Assembly (NCBI RefSeq): GCF_964340395.1
Contig: NC_135557.1
Coordinates: forward strand, 62,001-126,000
Direction: 5' to 3'
DNA from: Glandiceps talaboti
Lineage: Eukaryota > Hemichordata > Enteropneusta > Spengelidae
DNA length: 64,000 nucleotides
In this document: positions 39,731 through 53,371 of the stretch, piece after piece
Numbering within the stretch: the stretch's first letter is position 1
Layout of the letters: every line of letters starts with the position of its first letter
Made by a program: the position numbers and the translations under genes
Notes under the pieces: generated by a model
Databases searched by the model: none
The model's input: the letters and a program-made list of their open reading frames with translations, nothing else
What the model was told of the DNA's origin: nothing

Positions 39731-40723
39731 AGTCAAAACTTGTCCAAACCTGTCCAAACCTGTCCAAACCGGTCCAAACCGGTCGAAAACCTATCGAAAC
39801 TGGTCCAAAAAATAGTGCAAACAAGTCAAAACTGATCAAAACCAGTCAACACCGGTTTAAAACCGGACAAAACTGATCAAAACTGGTCAAAACCTTTCAA
39901 AACCGGTTCAAAACCAGTCAACACAGGTTTAAAACCGATCAAAACTGATCAAAACTGGTCAAAACCTGTGCAAACCTGTCAAACCGGTCCAAACCAGTCA
40001 AAAATAGGTGCAAACAACTCAAAACCCGTCAAAACCGATTAAAACTTGTCAAAACATGTCCAAACCTTTCCAAACCGGTCCAAACCAGTAGAAAACCCAT
40101 CCAAACTGGTCTAAAACCAGTGCAAACAAGTCAAAACTGATCAAAACCAGTCAACACCGGTTTAAAACCGATCAAAACTGATCAAAACTGGTCAAAACCT
40201 GTCGCAAACCGGTTTAAAACCAGTAAAAACTGGTCAAAACCTGTGCGAACAGGTCAAACGTCTCCAAACCGGTCAAAAACCTATCCAAAACTGTCCAAAA
40301 TAGGTGCAAACAACTCAAAACCGGTTCAAAACCAGTCAACACAGGTTTAAAACCGATCAAAACTGGTCAAAATCTGTCGCAAACCGGTTTAAAACTAGTG
40401 AAAACTGGTCAACACCTGTGCAAACCTGTCAAACCGGTCCAAACCGGTCAAAAATAGGTGCAAACAACTCAAAACCCGTCAAAACCGAACTATACTAGTC
40501 AAAACATGTCCAAACCTTTCCAAACCGGTCCAAACCAGTCGAAAACCCATCCAAACTGGTCTGAAACCAGTGCAAACAAGTCAAAACAGATCAAAACCAG
40601 TCAACACCGGTTTAAAACCGATCAAAACTGATCAAAACTGGTCAAAACCTGTCGCAAACCGGTTTAAAACCAGTGAAAACTGGTCAAAACCTGTGCAAAC
40701 AGGTCAAACATCTCCAAACCGGT

Positions 40724-43700
40724 AAAAAAAAACCTATCCAAACCTGTCCAAAATAGGTGCAAACAACTCAAAACCCGTCAAAACCAGTCAAAACTTGTCC
40801 AAACCTGTCCAAACCTGTCCAAACCGGTCCAAACCGGTCGAAAACCTATCGAAACTGGTCCAAAACCAGTGCAAACAAGTCAAACCGGTCAAAACCGGTC
40901 AAAAATAGGTGCAAACAACTCAAAACCCATCAAAACCGATCAAAACTTGTCAAAACCTGTCCAAACCTTTCCAAACCGGTCCAAACCGGTCGAAAACCAA
41001 TCCAAACTGGTCTAAAACCAGTACAAACAAGTCAAAACTGATCAAAACCAGTCAACATCGGTTTAAAACCGATCAAAACTTATCAAAACTGGTCAAAACC
41101 TGTCGCAAACCGGTTTAAAACCAGTGAAAACTGGTCAAAACCTGTGCAAACAGGTCAAACATCTCCAAACCGGTCAAAAACCTATCCAAACCTATCCAAA
41201 ATAGGTGCAAACAACTCAAAACCCGTCAAAACCAGTCAAAACTTGTCCAAACCTGTCCAAACCTGTCCAAACCGGTCCAAACCGGTCGAAAACCTATCGA
41301 AACTGGTCCAAAACCAGTGCAAACAAGTCAAAACTGATCAAAACCAGTCAACACCGGTTTAAAACCGGTCAAAACTGATCAAAACTGGTCAAAACCTGTC
41401 AAAACCGGTTCAAAACCAGTCAACACAGGTTTAAAACCGATCAAAACTGATCAAAACTGGTCAAAACCGGTTTAAAACCAGTGAAAACTGGTCAAAACCC
41501 GTGCAAACCTGTCAAACCGGTCAAAACCGGTCAAAAATAGGTGCAAACAACTCAAAACCCATCAAAACCGATCAAAACTTGTCCAAACCTGTCCAAACCT
41601 TTCCAAACCGGTCCAAACCGGTCGAAAACCAATCCAAACTGGTCTAAAACCAGTGCAAACAAGTCAAAACTGATCAAAACCAGACAACATCGGTTTAAAA
41701 CCGATCAAAACTGATCAAAACTGGTCAAAACCTGTCGCAAACCGGTTTAAAACCAGTGAAAACTGGTCAAAACCTGTGCAAACAGGTCAAACATCTCCAA
41801 ACCGGTCAAAAACCTATCCAAACCTGTCCAAAATAGGTGCAAACAACTCAAAACCCGTCAAAACTTGTCCAAACCTGTCCAAACCTGTCCAAACCGGTCG
41901 AAACCGGTCGAAAACCTATCGAAACTGGTCCAAAACCAGTGCAAACAAGTCAAAACTGATCAAAACCAGTAAACACCGCTTTAAAACCGGTCAAAACTGA
42001 TCAAAACTGGTCAAAACCTGTCAAAACCGGTTCAAAACCAGTCAACACAGGTTTAAAACCGATCAAAACTGATCAAAACTGGTCAAAACCGGTTTAAAAC
42101 CAGTGAAAACTGGTCAAAACCCGTGCAAACCTGTCAAACCGGTCAAAACCTGTCCAAAATAGGTGCAAACAACTCAAAACCCGTCAAAACCAGTCAAAAC
42201 TTGTCCAAACCTGTCCAAACCTGTCCAAACCGGTCCAAACCGGTCGAAAACCTATCGAAACTGGTCCAAAAAATAGTGCAAACAAGTCAAAACTGATCAA
42301 AACCAGTCAACACCGGTTTAAAACCGGACAAAACTGATCAAAACTGGTCAAAACCTTTCAAAACCGGTTCAAAACCAGTCAACACAGGTTTAAAACCGAT
42401 CAAAACTGATCAAAACTGGTCAAAACCTGTGCAAACCTGTCAAACCTATCCGAACCTGTCCAAAATAGGTGCAAACAACTCAAAACCCATCAAAACTGAT
42501 CAAAACCAGTCAACATCGGTTTAAAACCGATCAAAACTGATCAAAACTGGTCAAAACCAGTTCAAAACCTGTCGCAAACCGGTTTAAAACCAGTAAAAAC
42601 TGGTCAAAACCTGTGCAAACAGGTCAAACGTCTCCAAACCGGTCAAAAACCTATCCAAAACTGTCCAAAATAGGTGCAAACAACTCAAAACCCGTCAAAA
42701 CCAGTCAAAACTTGTCCAAACGTGTCCAAACCTGTCCAAACCGGTCCAAACCGGTCGAAAACCTATCGAAACTGGTCCAAAACCAGTGCAAACAAGTCAA
42801 AACTGATCAAAACCAGTCAACACCGGTTTAAAACCGGTCAAAACTGATCAAAACTGGTCAAAACCTGTCAAAACCGGTTCAAAACCAGTCAACACAGGTT
42901 TAAAACCGATCAAAACTGATCAAAACTGGTCAAAACCGGTTTAAAACCAGTGAAAACTGGTCAAAACCCGTGCAAACCTGTCAAACCGGTCAAAACCGGT
43001 CAAAAAATAGGTGCAAACAACTCAAAACCCATCAAAACCGATCAAAACTTGTCAAAACCTGTCCAAACCTTTCAAACCGGTCCAAACCGGTCGAAAACCA
43101 ATCCAAACTGGTCTAAAACCAGTGCAAACAAGTCAAAACTGATCAAAACCAGTCAACATCGGTTTAAAACCGATCAAAACTGATCAAAACTGGTCAAAAC
43201 CTGTCGCAAACCGGTTTAAAACCAGTGAAAACTGGTCAAAACCTGTGCAAACAGGTCAAACATCTCCAAACCGGTCAAAAACCTATCCAAACCTGTCCAA
43301 AATAGGTGCAAACAACTCAAAACCCGTCAAAACCAGTCAAAACTTGTCCAAACCTGTCCAAACCTGTCCAAACCGGTCCAAACCGGTCGAAAACCTATCG
43401 AAACTGGTCCAAAACCAGTGCAAACAAGTCAAAACTGATCAAAACCAGTCAACACCGGTTTAAAACCGGTCAAAACTGATCAAAACTGGTCAAAACCTGT
43501 CAAAACCGGTTCAAAACCAGTCAACACAGGTTTAAAACCGATCAAAACTGATCAAAAATGGTCAAAACCTGTGGAAACCTGTCAAACCTATCCGAACCTG
43601 TCCAAAATAGGTGCAAACAACTCAAAACCCGTCAAAACCGATCAAAACTGATCAAAACTGGTCAAAACCGGTTTAAAACCAGTGAAAACTGGTCAAAACC

Positions 43701-45364
43701 CGTGCAAACCTGTCAAACCGGTCAAAACCGGTCAAAAAATAGGTGCAAACAACTCAAAACCCATCAAAACCGATCAAAACTTGTCAAAACCTGTCCAAAC
43801 CTTTCAAACCGGTCCAAACCGGTCGAAAACCAATCCAAACTGGTCTAAAACCAGTGCAAACAAGTCAAAACTGATCAAAACCAGTCAACATCGGTTTAAA
43901 ACCGATCAAAACTGATCAAAACTGGTCAAAACCTGTCGCAAACCGGTTTAAAACCAGTGAAAACTGGTCAAAACCTGTGCAAACAGGTCAAACATCTCCA
44001 AACCGGTCAAAAACCTATCCAAACCTGTCCAAAATAGGTGCAAACAACTCAAAACCCGTCAAAACCAGTCAAAACTTGTCCAAACCTGTCCAAACCTGTC
44101 CAAACCGGTCCAAACCGGTCGAAAACCTATCGAAACTGGTCCAAAACCAGTGCAAACAAGTCAAAACTGATCAAAACCAGTCAACACCGGTTTAAAACCG
44201 GTCAAAACTGATCAAAACTGGTCAAAACCTGTCAAAACCGGTTCAAAACCAGTCAACACAGGTTTAAAACCGATCAAAACTGATCAAAAATGGTCAAAAC
44301 CTGTGGAAACCTGTCAAACCTATCCGAACCTGTCCAAAATAGGTGCAAAAAACTCAAAACCCGTCAAAACCAGTCAAAACTTGTCCAAACCTGTCCAAAC
44401 CTGTCCAAACCGGTCCAAACCGGTCGAAAACCTATCGAAACTGGTCCAAAAAATAGTGCAAACAAGTCAAAACTGATCAAAACCAGTCAACACCGGTTTA
44501 AAACCGGACAAAACTGATCAAAACTGGTCAAAACCTTTCAAAACCGGTTCAAAACCAGTCAACACAGGTTTAAAACCGATCAAAACTGATCAAAACTGGT
44601 CAAAACCTGTGCAAACCTGTCAAACCGGTCCAAACCAGTCAAAAATAGGTGCAAACAACTCAAAACCCGTCAAAACCGATTAAAACTTGTCAAAACATGT
44701 CCAAACCTTTCCAAACCGGTCCAAACCAGTAGAAAACCCATCCAAACTGGTCTAAAACCAGTGCAAACAAGTCAAAACTGATCAAAACCAGTCAACACCG
44801 GTTTAAAACCGATCAAAACTGATCAAAACTGGTCAAAACCTGTCGCAAACCGGTTTAAAACCAGTAAAAACTGGTCAAAACCTGTGCGAACAGGTCAAAC
44901 GTCTCCAAACCGGTCAAAAACCTATCCAAAACTGTCCAAAATAGGTGCAAACAACTCAAAACCGGTTCAAAACCAGTCAACACAGGTTTAAAACCGATCA
45001 AAACTGGTCAAAATCTGTCGCAAACCGGTTTAAAACTAGTGAAAACTGGTCAACACCTGTGCAAACCTGTCAAACCGGTCCAAACCGGTCAAAAATAGGT
45101 GCAAACAACTCAAAACCCGTCAAAACCGAACTATACTAGTCAAAACATGTCCAAACCTTTCCAAACCGGTCCAAACCAGTCGAAAACCCATCCAAACTGG
45201 TCTGAAACCAGTGCAAACAAGTCAAAACAGATCAAAACCAGTCAACACCGGTTTAAAACCGATCAAAACTGATCAAAACTGGTCAAAACCTGTCGCAAAC
45301 CGGTTTAAAACCAGTGAAAACTGGTCAAAACCTGTGCAAACAGGTCAAACATCTCCAAACCGGT
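40724..45364 (+). repeat. Large HOR unit 3 (4,641 bp)
   Basis: It carries the unit-2 innovations (the 732-bp duplication, CAAAAAATAGG and TGTGGAAACC) but only one copy of the 1,457-bp segment: 6,098-1,457=4,641. The retained copy is a hybrid. Markers up to about 42,450 match the first half of the pair, and markers from about 42,583 match the second. This is the expected product of exchange between the two halves. Confidence 0.88.
42907..44371 (+). repeat. 732-bp tandem duplication in large unit 3
   Basis: Landmarks 43,245 and 43,558 recur at 43,977 and 44,290. The copies carry the same markers as in unit 2, including GCAAAAAACTC in the second copy near 44,345. Units 2 and 3 look nearly identical here. 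Confidence 0.85.
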
Positions 45365-47310
45365 AAAAAAAAAACTATCCAAACCTGTCCAAAATAGGTG
45401 CAAACAACTCAAAACCCGTCAAAACCAGTCAAAACTTGTCCAAACCTGTCCAAACCTGTCCAAACCGGTCCAAACCGGTCGAAAACCTATCGAAACTGGT
45501 CCAAAACCAGTGCAAACAAGTCAAAACTGATCAAAACCAGTCAACACCGGTTTAAAACCGGTCAAAACTGATCAAAACATGTCAAAACCGGTTCAAAACC
45601 AGTCAACACAGGTTTAAAACCGATCAAAACTGATCAAAACTGGTGAAAACCTGTGCAAACCTGTCAAACCTATCCGAACCTGTCCAAAATAGGTGCAAAC
45701 AACTCAAAACCCGTCAAAAACTTGTCAAAACATGTCCAAACCTTTCCAAACCGGTCCAAACCAGTAGAAAACCCATCCAAACTGGTCTAAAACCAGTGCA
45801 AACAAGTCAAAACTGATCAAAACCAGTCAACACCGGTTTAAAACCGATCAAAACTGATCAAAACTGGTCAAAACCTGTCGCAAACCGGTTTAAAACCAGT
45901 AAAAACTGGTCAAAACCTGTGCAAACAGGTCAAACGTCTCCAAACCGGTCAAAAACCTATCCAAAACTGTCCAAAATAGGTGCAAACAACTCAAAACCGG
46001 TTCAAAACCAGTCAACACAGGTTTTAAACCGATCAAAACTGGTCAAAATCTGTCGCAAAACTAGTGAAAACTGGTCAAAACCTGTGCAAACCTGTCAAAC
46101 CGGTCCAAACCGGTCAAAAATAGGTGCAAACAACTCAAAACCCGTCAAAACCGAATAATACTAGTCAAAACATGTCCAAACCTTTCCAAACCGGTCCAAA
46201 CCAGTCGAAAACCCATCCAAACTGGTCTAAAACCAGTACAAACAAGTCAAAACTGATCAAAACCAGTCAACATCGGTTTAAAACCGATCAAAACTGATCA
46301 AAACTGGTCAAAACCTGTCGCAAACCGGTTTAAAACCAGTGAAAACTGGTCAAAACCTGTGCAAACAGGTCAAACATCTCCAAAACGGTCAAAAACCTAT
46401 CCAAACCTGTCCAAAATAGGTGCAAACAACTCAAAACCCGTCAAAACCAGTCAAAACTTGTCCAAACCTGTCCAAACCTGTCCAAACCGATCCAAACCGG
46501 TCGAAAACCTATCGAAACTGGTCCAAAACCAGTGCAAACAAGTCATAACTGATCAAAACCAGTCAACACCGGTTTAAAACCGGATAAAACTGATCAAAAC
46601 TGGTCAAAACCTGTCAAAACCGGTTCAAAACCAGTCAACACAGGTTTAAAACCGATCAAAACTGATCAAAACTGGTCAAAACCTGTGCAAACCTATCAAA
46701 CCGGTCCAAACCAGACAAAAATAGGTGCAAACAACTCAAAACCCGTCAAAACCGATTAAAAACTTGTCAAAACATGTCCAAACCTTTCTAAACCAGTAGA
46801 AAACCCATCCAAACTGGTCTAAAACCAGTGCAAACAAGTGAAAACTGATCAAAACCAGTCAACACCGGTTTAAAACCGATCAAAACTGATCAAAACTGGT
46901 CAAAACCTGTCGCAAACCGGTTTAAAACCAGTAAAAACTGGTCAAAACCTGTGCAAACAGGTCAAACGTCTCCAAACCGGTCAAAAACCTATCCAAAACT
47001 GTCCAAAATAGGTGCAAACAACTCAAAACCTGTTCAAAACCAGTCAACACAGGTTTAAAACCGATCAAAACTGGTCAAAATCTGTCGCAAACTGGTTTAA
47101 AACTAGTGAAAACTGGTCAAAACCTGTGCAAACCTGTCAAACCGGTCCAAACCGGTCAAAAATAGGTGCAAACAACTCAAAACCCGTCAAAACCGAACAA
47201 TACTAGTCAAAACATGTCCAAACCTTTCCAAACCGGTCCAAACCAGTCGAAAACCCATCCAAACTGGTCTGAAACAAGTGCAAACAAGTCAAAACAGATC
47301 AAAACCAGTC
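45365..47310 (+). repeat. Irregular satellite after the large HOR array
   Basis: The large-unit register continues past the A10 run (45,365-45,374) and is lost near 45,525. The rest carries many private changes: AACATGTCAAAACCGG near 45,575, GGTGAAAACC near 45,642, a collapsed CTGTCGCAAAACTAG near 46,055, GTCATAACTG near 46,543 and CCAGACAAAAATAGG near 46,713. Module starts are at 45,919 and 46,359. The higher density of private changes suggests less recent homogenisation. Confidence 0.78.
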
Positions 47311-49568
47311 AACACCGGTTTAAAACCGATCAAAACTGATCAAAACTGGTCAAAACCTGTCGCAAACCGGTTTAAAACCAGTGAAAACTGGTCAAAACCT
47401 GTGCAAACAGGTCAAACATCTCCAAACCGGTAAAAAAAAACCTATTCAAACCTGTCCAAAATAGGTGCAAACAACTCAAAACCCGTCAAAACCAGTCAAA
47501 ACTTGTCCAAACCTGTCCAAACCTGTCCAAACCGGTCCAAACCGGTCGAAAACCTATCGAAACTGGTCCACAACCAGTGCAAACAAGTCAAAACTGATCA
47601 AAACCAGTCAACACCGGTTTAAAACCGGTCAAAACTGATCAAAACTGGTCAAAACCTGTCAAAACCGGTTCAAAACCAGTCAACACAGCTTTAAAACCGA
47701 TCAAAACTGATCAAAACTGGTCAAAACCTGTGCAAACCTGTCAAACCGGTCCAAACCGGTCAAAAATAGGTGCAAACAACTCAAAACCCATCAAAACTGA
47801 TCAAAACCAGTCAACATCGGTTTAAAACCGATCAAAACTGATCAAAACTGGTCAAAACCTGTCGCAAACCGGTTTAAAACCAGTGAAAACTGGTCAAAAC
47901 CTGTGCAAACAGGTCAAACATCTCCAAACCGGTCAAAAACCTATCCAAACCTGTCCAAAATAGGTGCAAACAACTCAAAACCCGTCAAAACCAGTCAAAA
48001 CTTGTCCAAACCTGTCCAAACCTGTCCAAACCGGTCCAAACCGGTCGAAAACCTATCGAAACTGGTCCAAAACCAGTGCAAACAAGTCAAAACTGATCAA
48101 AACCAGTCAACACCGGTTTAAAACCGGTCAAAACTGATCAAAACTGGTCAAAACCTGTCAAAACCGGTTCAAAACCAGTCAACACAGGTTTAAAACCGAT
48201 CAAAACTGATCAAAACTGGTCAAAACCTGTGCAAACCTGTCAAACCTATCCGAACCTGTCCAAAATAGGTGCAAACAACTCAAAACCCATCAAAACTGAT
48301 CAAAACCAGTCAACATCGGTTTAAAACCGATCAAAACTGATCAAAACTGGTCAAAACCAGTTCAAAACCTGTCGCAAACCGGTTTAAAACCAGTAAAAAC
48401 TGGTCAAAACCTGTGCAAACAGGTCAAACGTCTCCAAACCGGTCAAAAACCTATCCAAAACTGTCCAAAATAGGTGCAAACAACTCAAAACCCGTCAAAA
48501 CCAGTCAAAACTTGTCCAAACCTGTCCAAACCTGTCCAAACCGGTCCAAACCGGTCGAAAACCTATCGAAACTGGTCCAAAACCAGTGCAAACAAGTCAA
48601 AACTGATCAAAACCAGACAACACCGGTTTAAAACCGGTCAAAACTGATCAAAACTGGTCAAAACCTGTCAAAACCGGTTCAAAACCAGTCAACACAGGTT
48701 TAAAACCGATCAAAACTGATCAAAACTGGTCAAAACCGGTTTAAAACCAGTGAAAACTGGTCAAAACCCGTGCAAACCTGTCAAACCGGTCAAAACCGGT
48801 CAAAAATAGGTGCAAACAACTCAAAACCCATCAAAACTGATCAAAACTTGTCAAAACCTGTCCAAACCTTTCAAACCGGTCCAAACCGGTCGAAAACCAA
48901 TCCAAACTGGTCTAAAACCAGTGCAAACAAGTCAAAACTGATCAAAACCAGTCAACATCGGTTTAAAACCGATCAAAACTGATCAAAACTGGTCAAAACC
49001 TGTTGCAAACCGGTTTAAAACCAGTGAAAACTGGTCAAAACCTGTGCAAACAGGTCAAACATCTCCAAACCGGTCAAAAACCTATCCAAACCTGTCCAAA
49101 ATAGGTGCAAACAACTCAAAACCCGTCAAAACCAGTCAAAACTTGTCCAAACCTGTCCAAACCTGTCCAAACCGGTCCAAACCGGTCGAAAACCTATCGA
49201 AACTGGTCCAAAACCAGTGCAAACAAGTCAAAACTGATCAAAACCAGTCAACACCGGTTTAAAACCGGTCAAAACTGATCAAAACTGGTCAAAACCTGTC
49301 AAAACCGGTTCAAAACCAGTCAAAATAGGTTTAAAACCGATCAAAACTGATCAAATCTGGTCAAAACCGGTTTAAAACCAGTGAAAACTGGTCAAAACCC
49401 GTGCAAACCTGTCAAACCGGTCAAAACCGGTCAAAAATAGGTGCAAACAATTCAAAACCCATCAAAACCGATCAAAACTTGTCAAAACCTGCCCAAACCT
49501 TTCCAAACCGGTCCAAACCGGTCGAAAACCAATCCAAACTGGTCTAAAACCAGTGCAAACAAGTCAAA
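47311..49568 (+). repeat. Downstream copy of the 19.5-21.8 kb segment
   Basis: Offset 27,771 bp from 19,540-21,797, with the A9 run at 47,432 and module starts at 47,903, 48,413, 48,770 and 49,044. It lacks AAAACAGGTTC and GCAAACAAATC of the 20-23 kb copies, so those changes arose after the blocks separated or were lost here. A private CCAGACAACACC lies near 48,612. Confidence 0.82.
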
Positions 49569-51239
49569 ACTGATCAAAACCAGTCAACACCGGTTTAAAA
49601 CCGGTCAAAACTGATCAAAACTGGTCAAAACCTGTCAAAACCGGTTCAAAACCAGTCAACATCGGTTTAAAACCGATCAAAACTGATCAAAACTGGTCAA
49701 AACCAGTTCAAAACCTGTCGCAAACCGGTTTAAAACCAGTAAAAACTGGTCAAAACCTGTGCAAACAGGTCAAACGTCTCCAAACCGGTTAAAAACCTAT
49801 CAAAAACTGTCCAAAATAGGTGCAAACAACTCAAAACCCGTCAAAACCAGTCAAAACTTGTCCAAACGTGTCCAAACCTGTCCAAACCGGTCCAAACCGG
49901 TCGAAAACCTATCGAAACTGGTCCAAAACCAGTGCAAACAAGTCAAAACTGATCAAAACCAGTCAACACCGGTTTAAAACCGGTCAAAACTGATCAAAAC
50001 TGGTCAAAACCTGTCAAAACCGGTTCAAAACCAGTCAACACAGGTTTAAAACCGATCAAAACTGATCAAAACTGGTCAAAACCGGTTTAAAACCAGTGAA
50101 AACTGGTCAAAACCCGTGCAAACCTGTCAAACCGGTCAAAACCGGTCAAAAATAGGTGCAAACAACTCAAAACCCATCAAAACCGATCAAAACTTGTCAA
50201 AACCTGTCCAAACCTTTCAAACCGGTCCAAACCGGTCGAAAACCAATCCAAACTGGTCTAAAACCAGTGCAAAAAAGTCAAAACTGATCAAAACCAGTCA
50301 ACATCGGTTTAAAACCAATCAAAACTGATTAAAACTGGTCAAAACCTGTTGCAAACCGGTTTAAAACCAGTGAAAACTGGTCAAAACCTGTGCAAACAGG
50401 TCAAACATCTCCAAACCGGTCAAAAACCTATCCAAACCTGTCCAAAATAGGTGCAAACAACTCAAAACCCGTCAAAACCAGTCAAAACTTGTCCAAACCT
50501 GTCCAAACCTGTCCAAACCGGTCCAAACCGGTCGAAAACCTATCGAAACTGGTCCAAAACCAGTGCAAACAAGTCAAAACTGATCAAAACCAGTCAACAC
50601 CGGTTTAAAACCAGTCAAAACTGATCAAAACTGGTCAAAACCTGTCAAAACCGGTTCAAAACCAGTCAAAATAGGTTTAAAACCGATCAAAACTGATCAA
50701 AACTGGTCAAAACCGGTTTAAAACCAGTGAAAACTGGTCAAAACCCGTGCAAACCTGTCAAACCGGTCAAAACCGGTCAAAAATAGGTGCAAACAACTCA
50801 AAACCCATCAAAACCGATCAAAACTTGTCAAAACCTGTCCAAACCTTTCCAAACCGGTCCAAACCGGTCGAAAACCAATCCAAACTGGTCTAAAACCAGT
50901 GCAAACAAGTCAAAACTGATCAAAACCAGTCAACATCGGTTTAAAACCGATCAAAACTGATCAAAACTGGTCAAAACCTGTCGCAAACCGGTTTAAAACC
51001 AGTGAAAACTGGTCAAAACCTGTGCAAACAGGTCAAACATCTCCAAACCGGTCAAAAACCTATCCAAACCTGTCCAAAATAGGTGCAAACAACTCAAAAC
51101 CCGTCAAAACCAGTCAAAACTTGTCCAAACCTGTCCAAACCTGTCCAAACCGGTCCAAACCGGTCGAAAACCTATCGAAACTGGTCCAAAACCAGTGCAA
51201 ACAAGTCAAAACTGATCAAAACCAGTCAACACCGGTTTA
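49569..51239 (+). repeat. 631/632-bp units at 49,759 and 50,390
   Basis: Module starts at 49,759, 50,390 and 51,022 give spacings of 631 and 632 bp. The 49,759 module has GGTTAAAAACC and CCTATCAAAAACTG changes and the TCCAAACGTG marker otherwise seen in the large HOR. The 50,116 part has GCAAAAAAGTC near 50,270. Satellite only. Confidence 0.8.
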
Positions 51240-53371
51240 AAACCGGTCAAAACTGATCAAAACTGGTCAAAACCTGTGCAAACCTGTCAAACCTATCCGA
51301 ACCTGTCCAAAATAGGTGCAAACAACTCAAAACCCGTCAAAACCAGTCAAAACTTGTCCAAACCTGTCCAAACCGGTCCAAACCGGTCGAAAACCTATCG
51401 AAACTGGTCCAAAAAATAGTGCAAACAAGTCAAAACTGATCAAAACCAGTCAACACCGGTTTAAAACCGGACAAAACTGATCAAAACTGGTCAAAACCTT
51501 TCAAAACCGGTTCAAAACCAGTCAACACAGGTTTAAAACCGATCAAAACTGATCAAAACTGGTCAAAACCTGTGCAAACCTGTCAAACCGGTCCAAACCA
51601 GTCAAAAATAGGTGCAAACAACTCAAAACCCGTCAAAACCGATTAAAACTTGTCAAAACATGTCCAAACCTTTCCAAACCGGTCCAAACCAGTAGAAAAC
51701 CCATCCAAACTGGTCTAAAACCAGTGCAAACAAGTCAAAACTGATCAAAACCAGTCAACACCGGTTTAAAACCGATCAAAACTGATCAAAACTGGTCAAA
51801 ACCTGTCGCAAACCGGTTTAAAACCAGTAAAAACTGGTCAAAACCTGTGCAAACAGGTCAAACGTCTCCAAACCGGTCAAAAACCTATCCAAAACTGTCC
51901 AAAATAGGTGCAAACAACTCAAAACCGGTTCAAAACCAGTCAACACAGGTTTAAAACCGATCAAAACTGGTCAAAATCTGTCGCAAACCGGTTTAAAACT
52001 AGTGAAAACTGGTCAACACCTGTGCAAACCTGTCAAACCGGTCCAAACCGGTCAAAAATAGGTGCAAACAACTCAAAACCCGTCAAAACCGAACAATACT
52101 AGTCAAAACATGTCCAAACCTTTCCAAACCGGTCCAAACCAGTCGAAAACCCATCCAAACTGGTCTGAAACCAGTGCAAACAAGTCAAAACAGATCAAAA
52201 CCAGTCAACACCGGTTTAAAACCGATCAAAACTGATCAAAACTGGTCAAAACCTGTCGCAAACCGGTTTAAAACCAGTGAAAACTGGTCAAAACCTGTGC
52301 AAACAGGTCAAACATCTCCAAACCGGTAAAAAAAAACCTATCCAAACCTGTCCAAAATAGGTGCAAACAACTCAAAACCCGTCAAAACCAGTCAAAACTT
52401 GTCCAAACCTGTCCAAACCTGTCCAAACCGGTCCAAACCGGTCGAAAACCTATCGAAACTGGTCCAAAACCAGTGCAAACAAGTCAAAACTGATCAAAAC
52501 CAGTCAACACCGGTTTAAAACCGGTCAAAACTGATCAAAACCTGTCAAAACCGGTTCAAAACCAGTCAACACAGGTTTAAAACCGATCAAAACTGATCAA
52601 AACTGGTCAAAACCTGTGCAAACCTGTCAAACCTATCCGAACCTGTCCAAAATAGGTGCAAACAACTCAAAACCCGTCAAAACCGATTAAAACTTGTCAA
52701 AACATGTCCAAACCTTTCCAAACCGGTCCAAACCAGTAGAAAACCCATCCAAACTGGTCTAAAACCAGTGCAAACAAGTCAAAACTGATCAAAACCAGTC
52801 AAGACCGGTTTAAAACCGATCAAAACTGATCAAAACTGGTCAAAACCTGTCGCAAACCGGTTTAAAACCAGTAAAAACTGGTCAAAACCTGTGCAAACAG
52901 GTCAAACGTCTCCAAACCGGTCAAAAACCTATCCAAAACTGTCCAAAATAGGTGCAAACAACTCAAAACCGGTTCAAAACCAGTCAACACAGGTTTTAAA
53001 CCGATCAAAACTGGTCAAAATCTGTCGCAAACCGGTTTAAAACTAGTGAAAACTGGTCAAAACCTGTGCAAACCTGTCAAACCGGTCCAAACCGGTCAAA
53101 AATAGGTGCAAACAACACAAAACCCGTCAAAACCGAACAATACTAGTCAAAACATGTCCAAACCTTTCCAAACCGGTCCAAACCAGTCGAAAACCCATCC
53201 AAACTGGTCTGAAACCAGTGCAAACAAGTCAAAACAGATCAAAACCAGTCAACACCGGTTTAAAACCGATCAAAACTGATCAAAACTGGTCAAAACCTGT
53301 CGCAAACCGGTTTAAAACCAGTGAAAACTGGTCAAAACCTGTGCAAACAGGTCAAACATCTCCAAACCGGT
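51240..53371 (+). repeat. Downstream copy of the 8.9-10.7 kb segment
   Basis: From about 51,405 to 53,125 it matches 8940-10,660 at an offset of about 42,464 bp, including the A9 run at 52,328-52,336 and ACAGGTTTTAAACC near 52,990. One monomer is missing near 51,366 and CAAGACCGG near 52,801 is private. The remaining part leads into the A10 run at 53,372. Confidence 0.75.

Larger units (their letters stand above)
34626..40723 (+). repeat. Large HOR unit 2 (6,098 bp)
   Basis: Same order of modules as unit 1 up to about 38,900. It then carries a 732-bp internal tandem duplication, which explains the extra length (5,366+732=6,098). The 1,457-bp pair is retained (36,515/37,972). New variants relative to unit 1 are a one-base A expansion in CAAAAAATAGG near 38,361 and 39,095, and TGTGGAAACC near 38,932 and 39,661. 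Confidence 0.88.

Noticed and set aside
38266-45364. Near-identical 732-bp and multi-kb copies as pure assembly error
   Set aside because: Copies differ at diagnostic bases (for example GCAAAAAACTC only in the second 732-bp copy) and the unit-3 hybrid is internally consistent. Artefact cannot be excluded without spanning reads, but the sequence argues for real copies.
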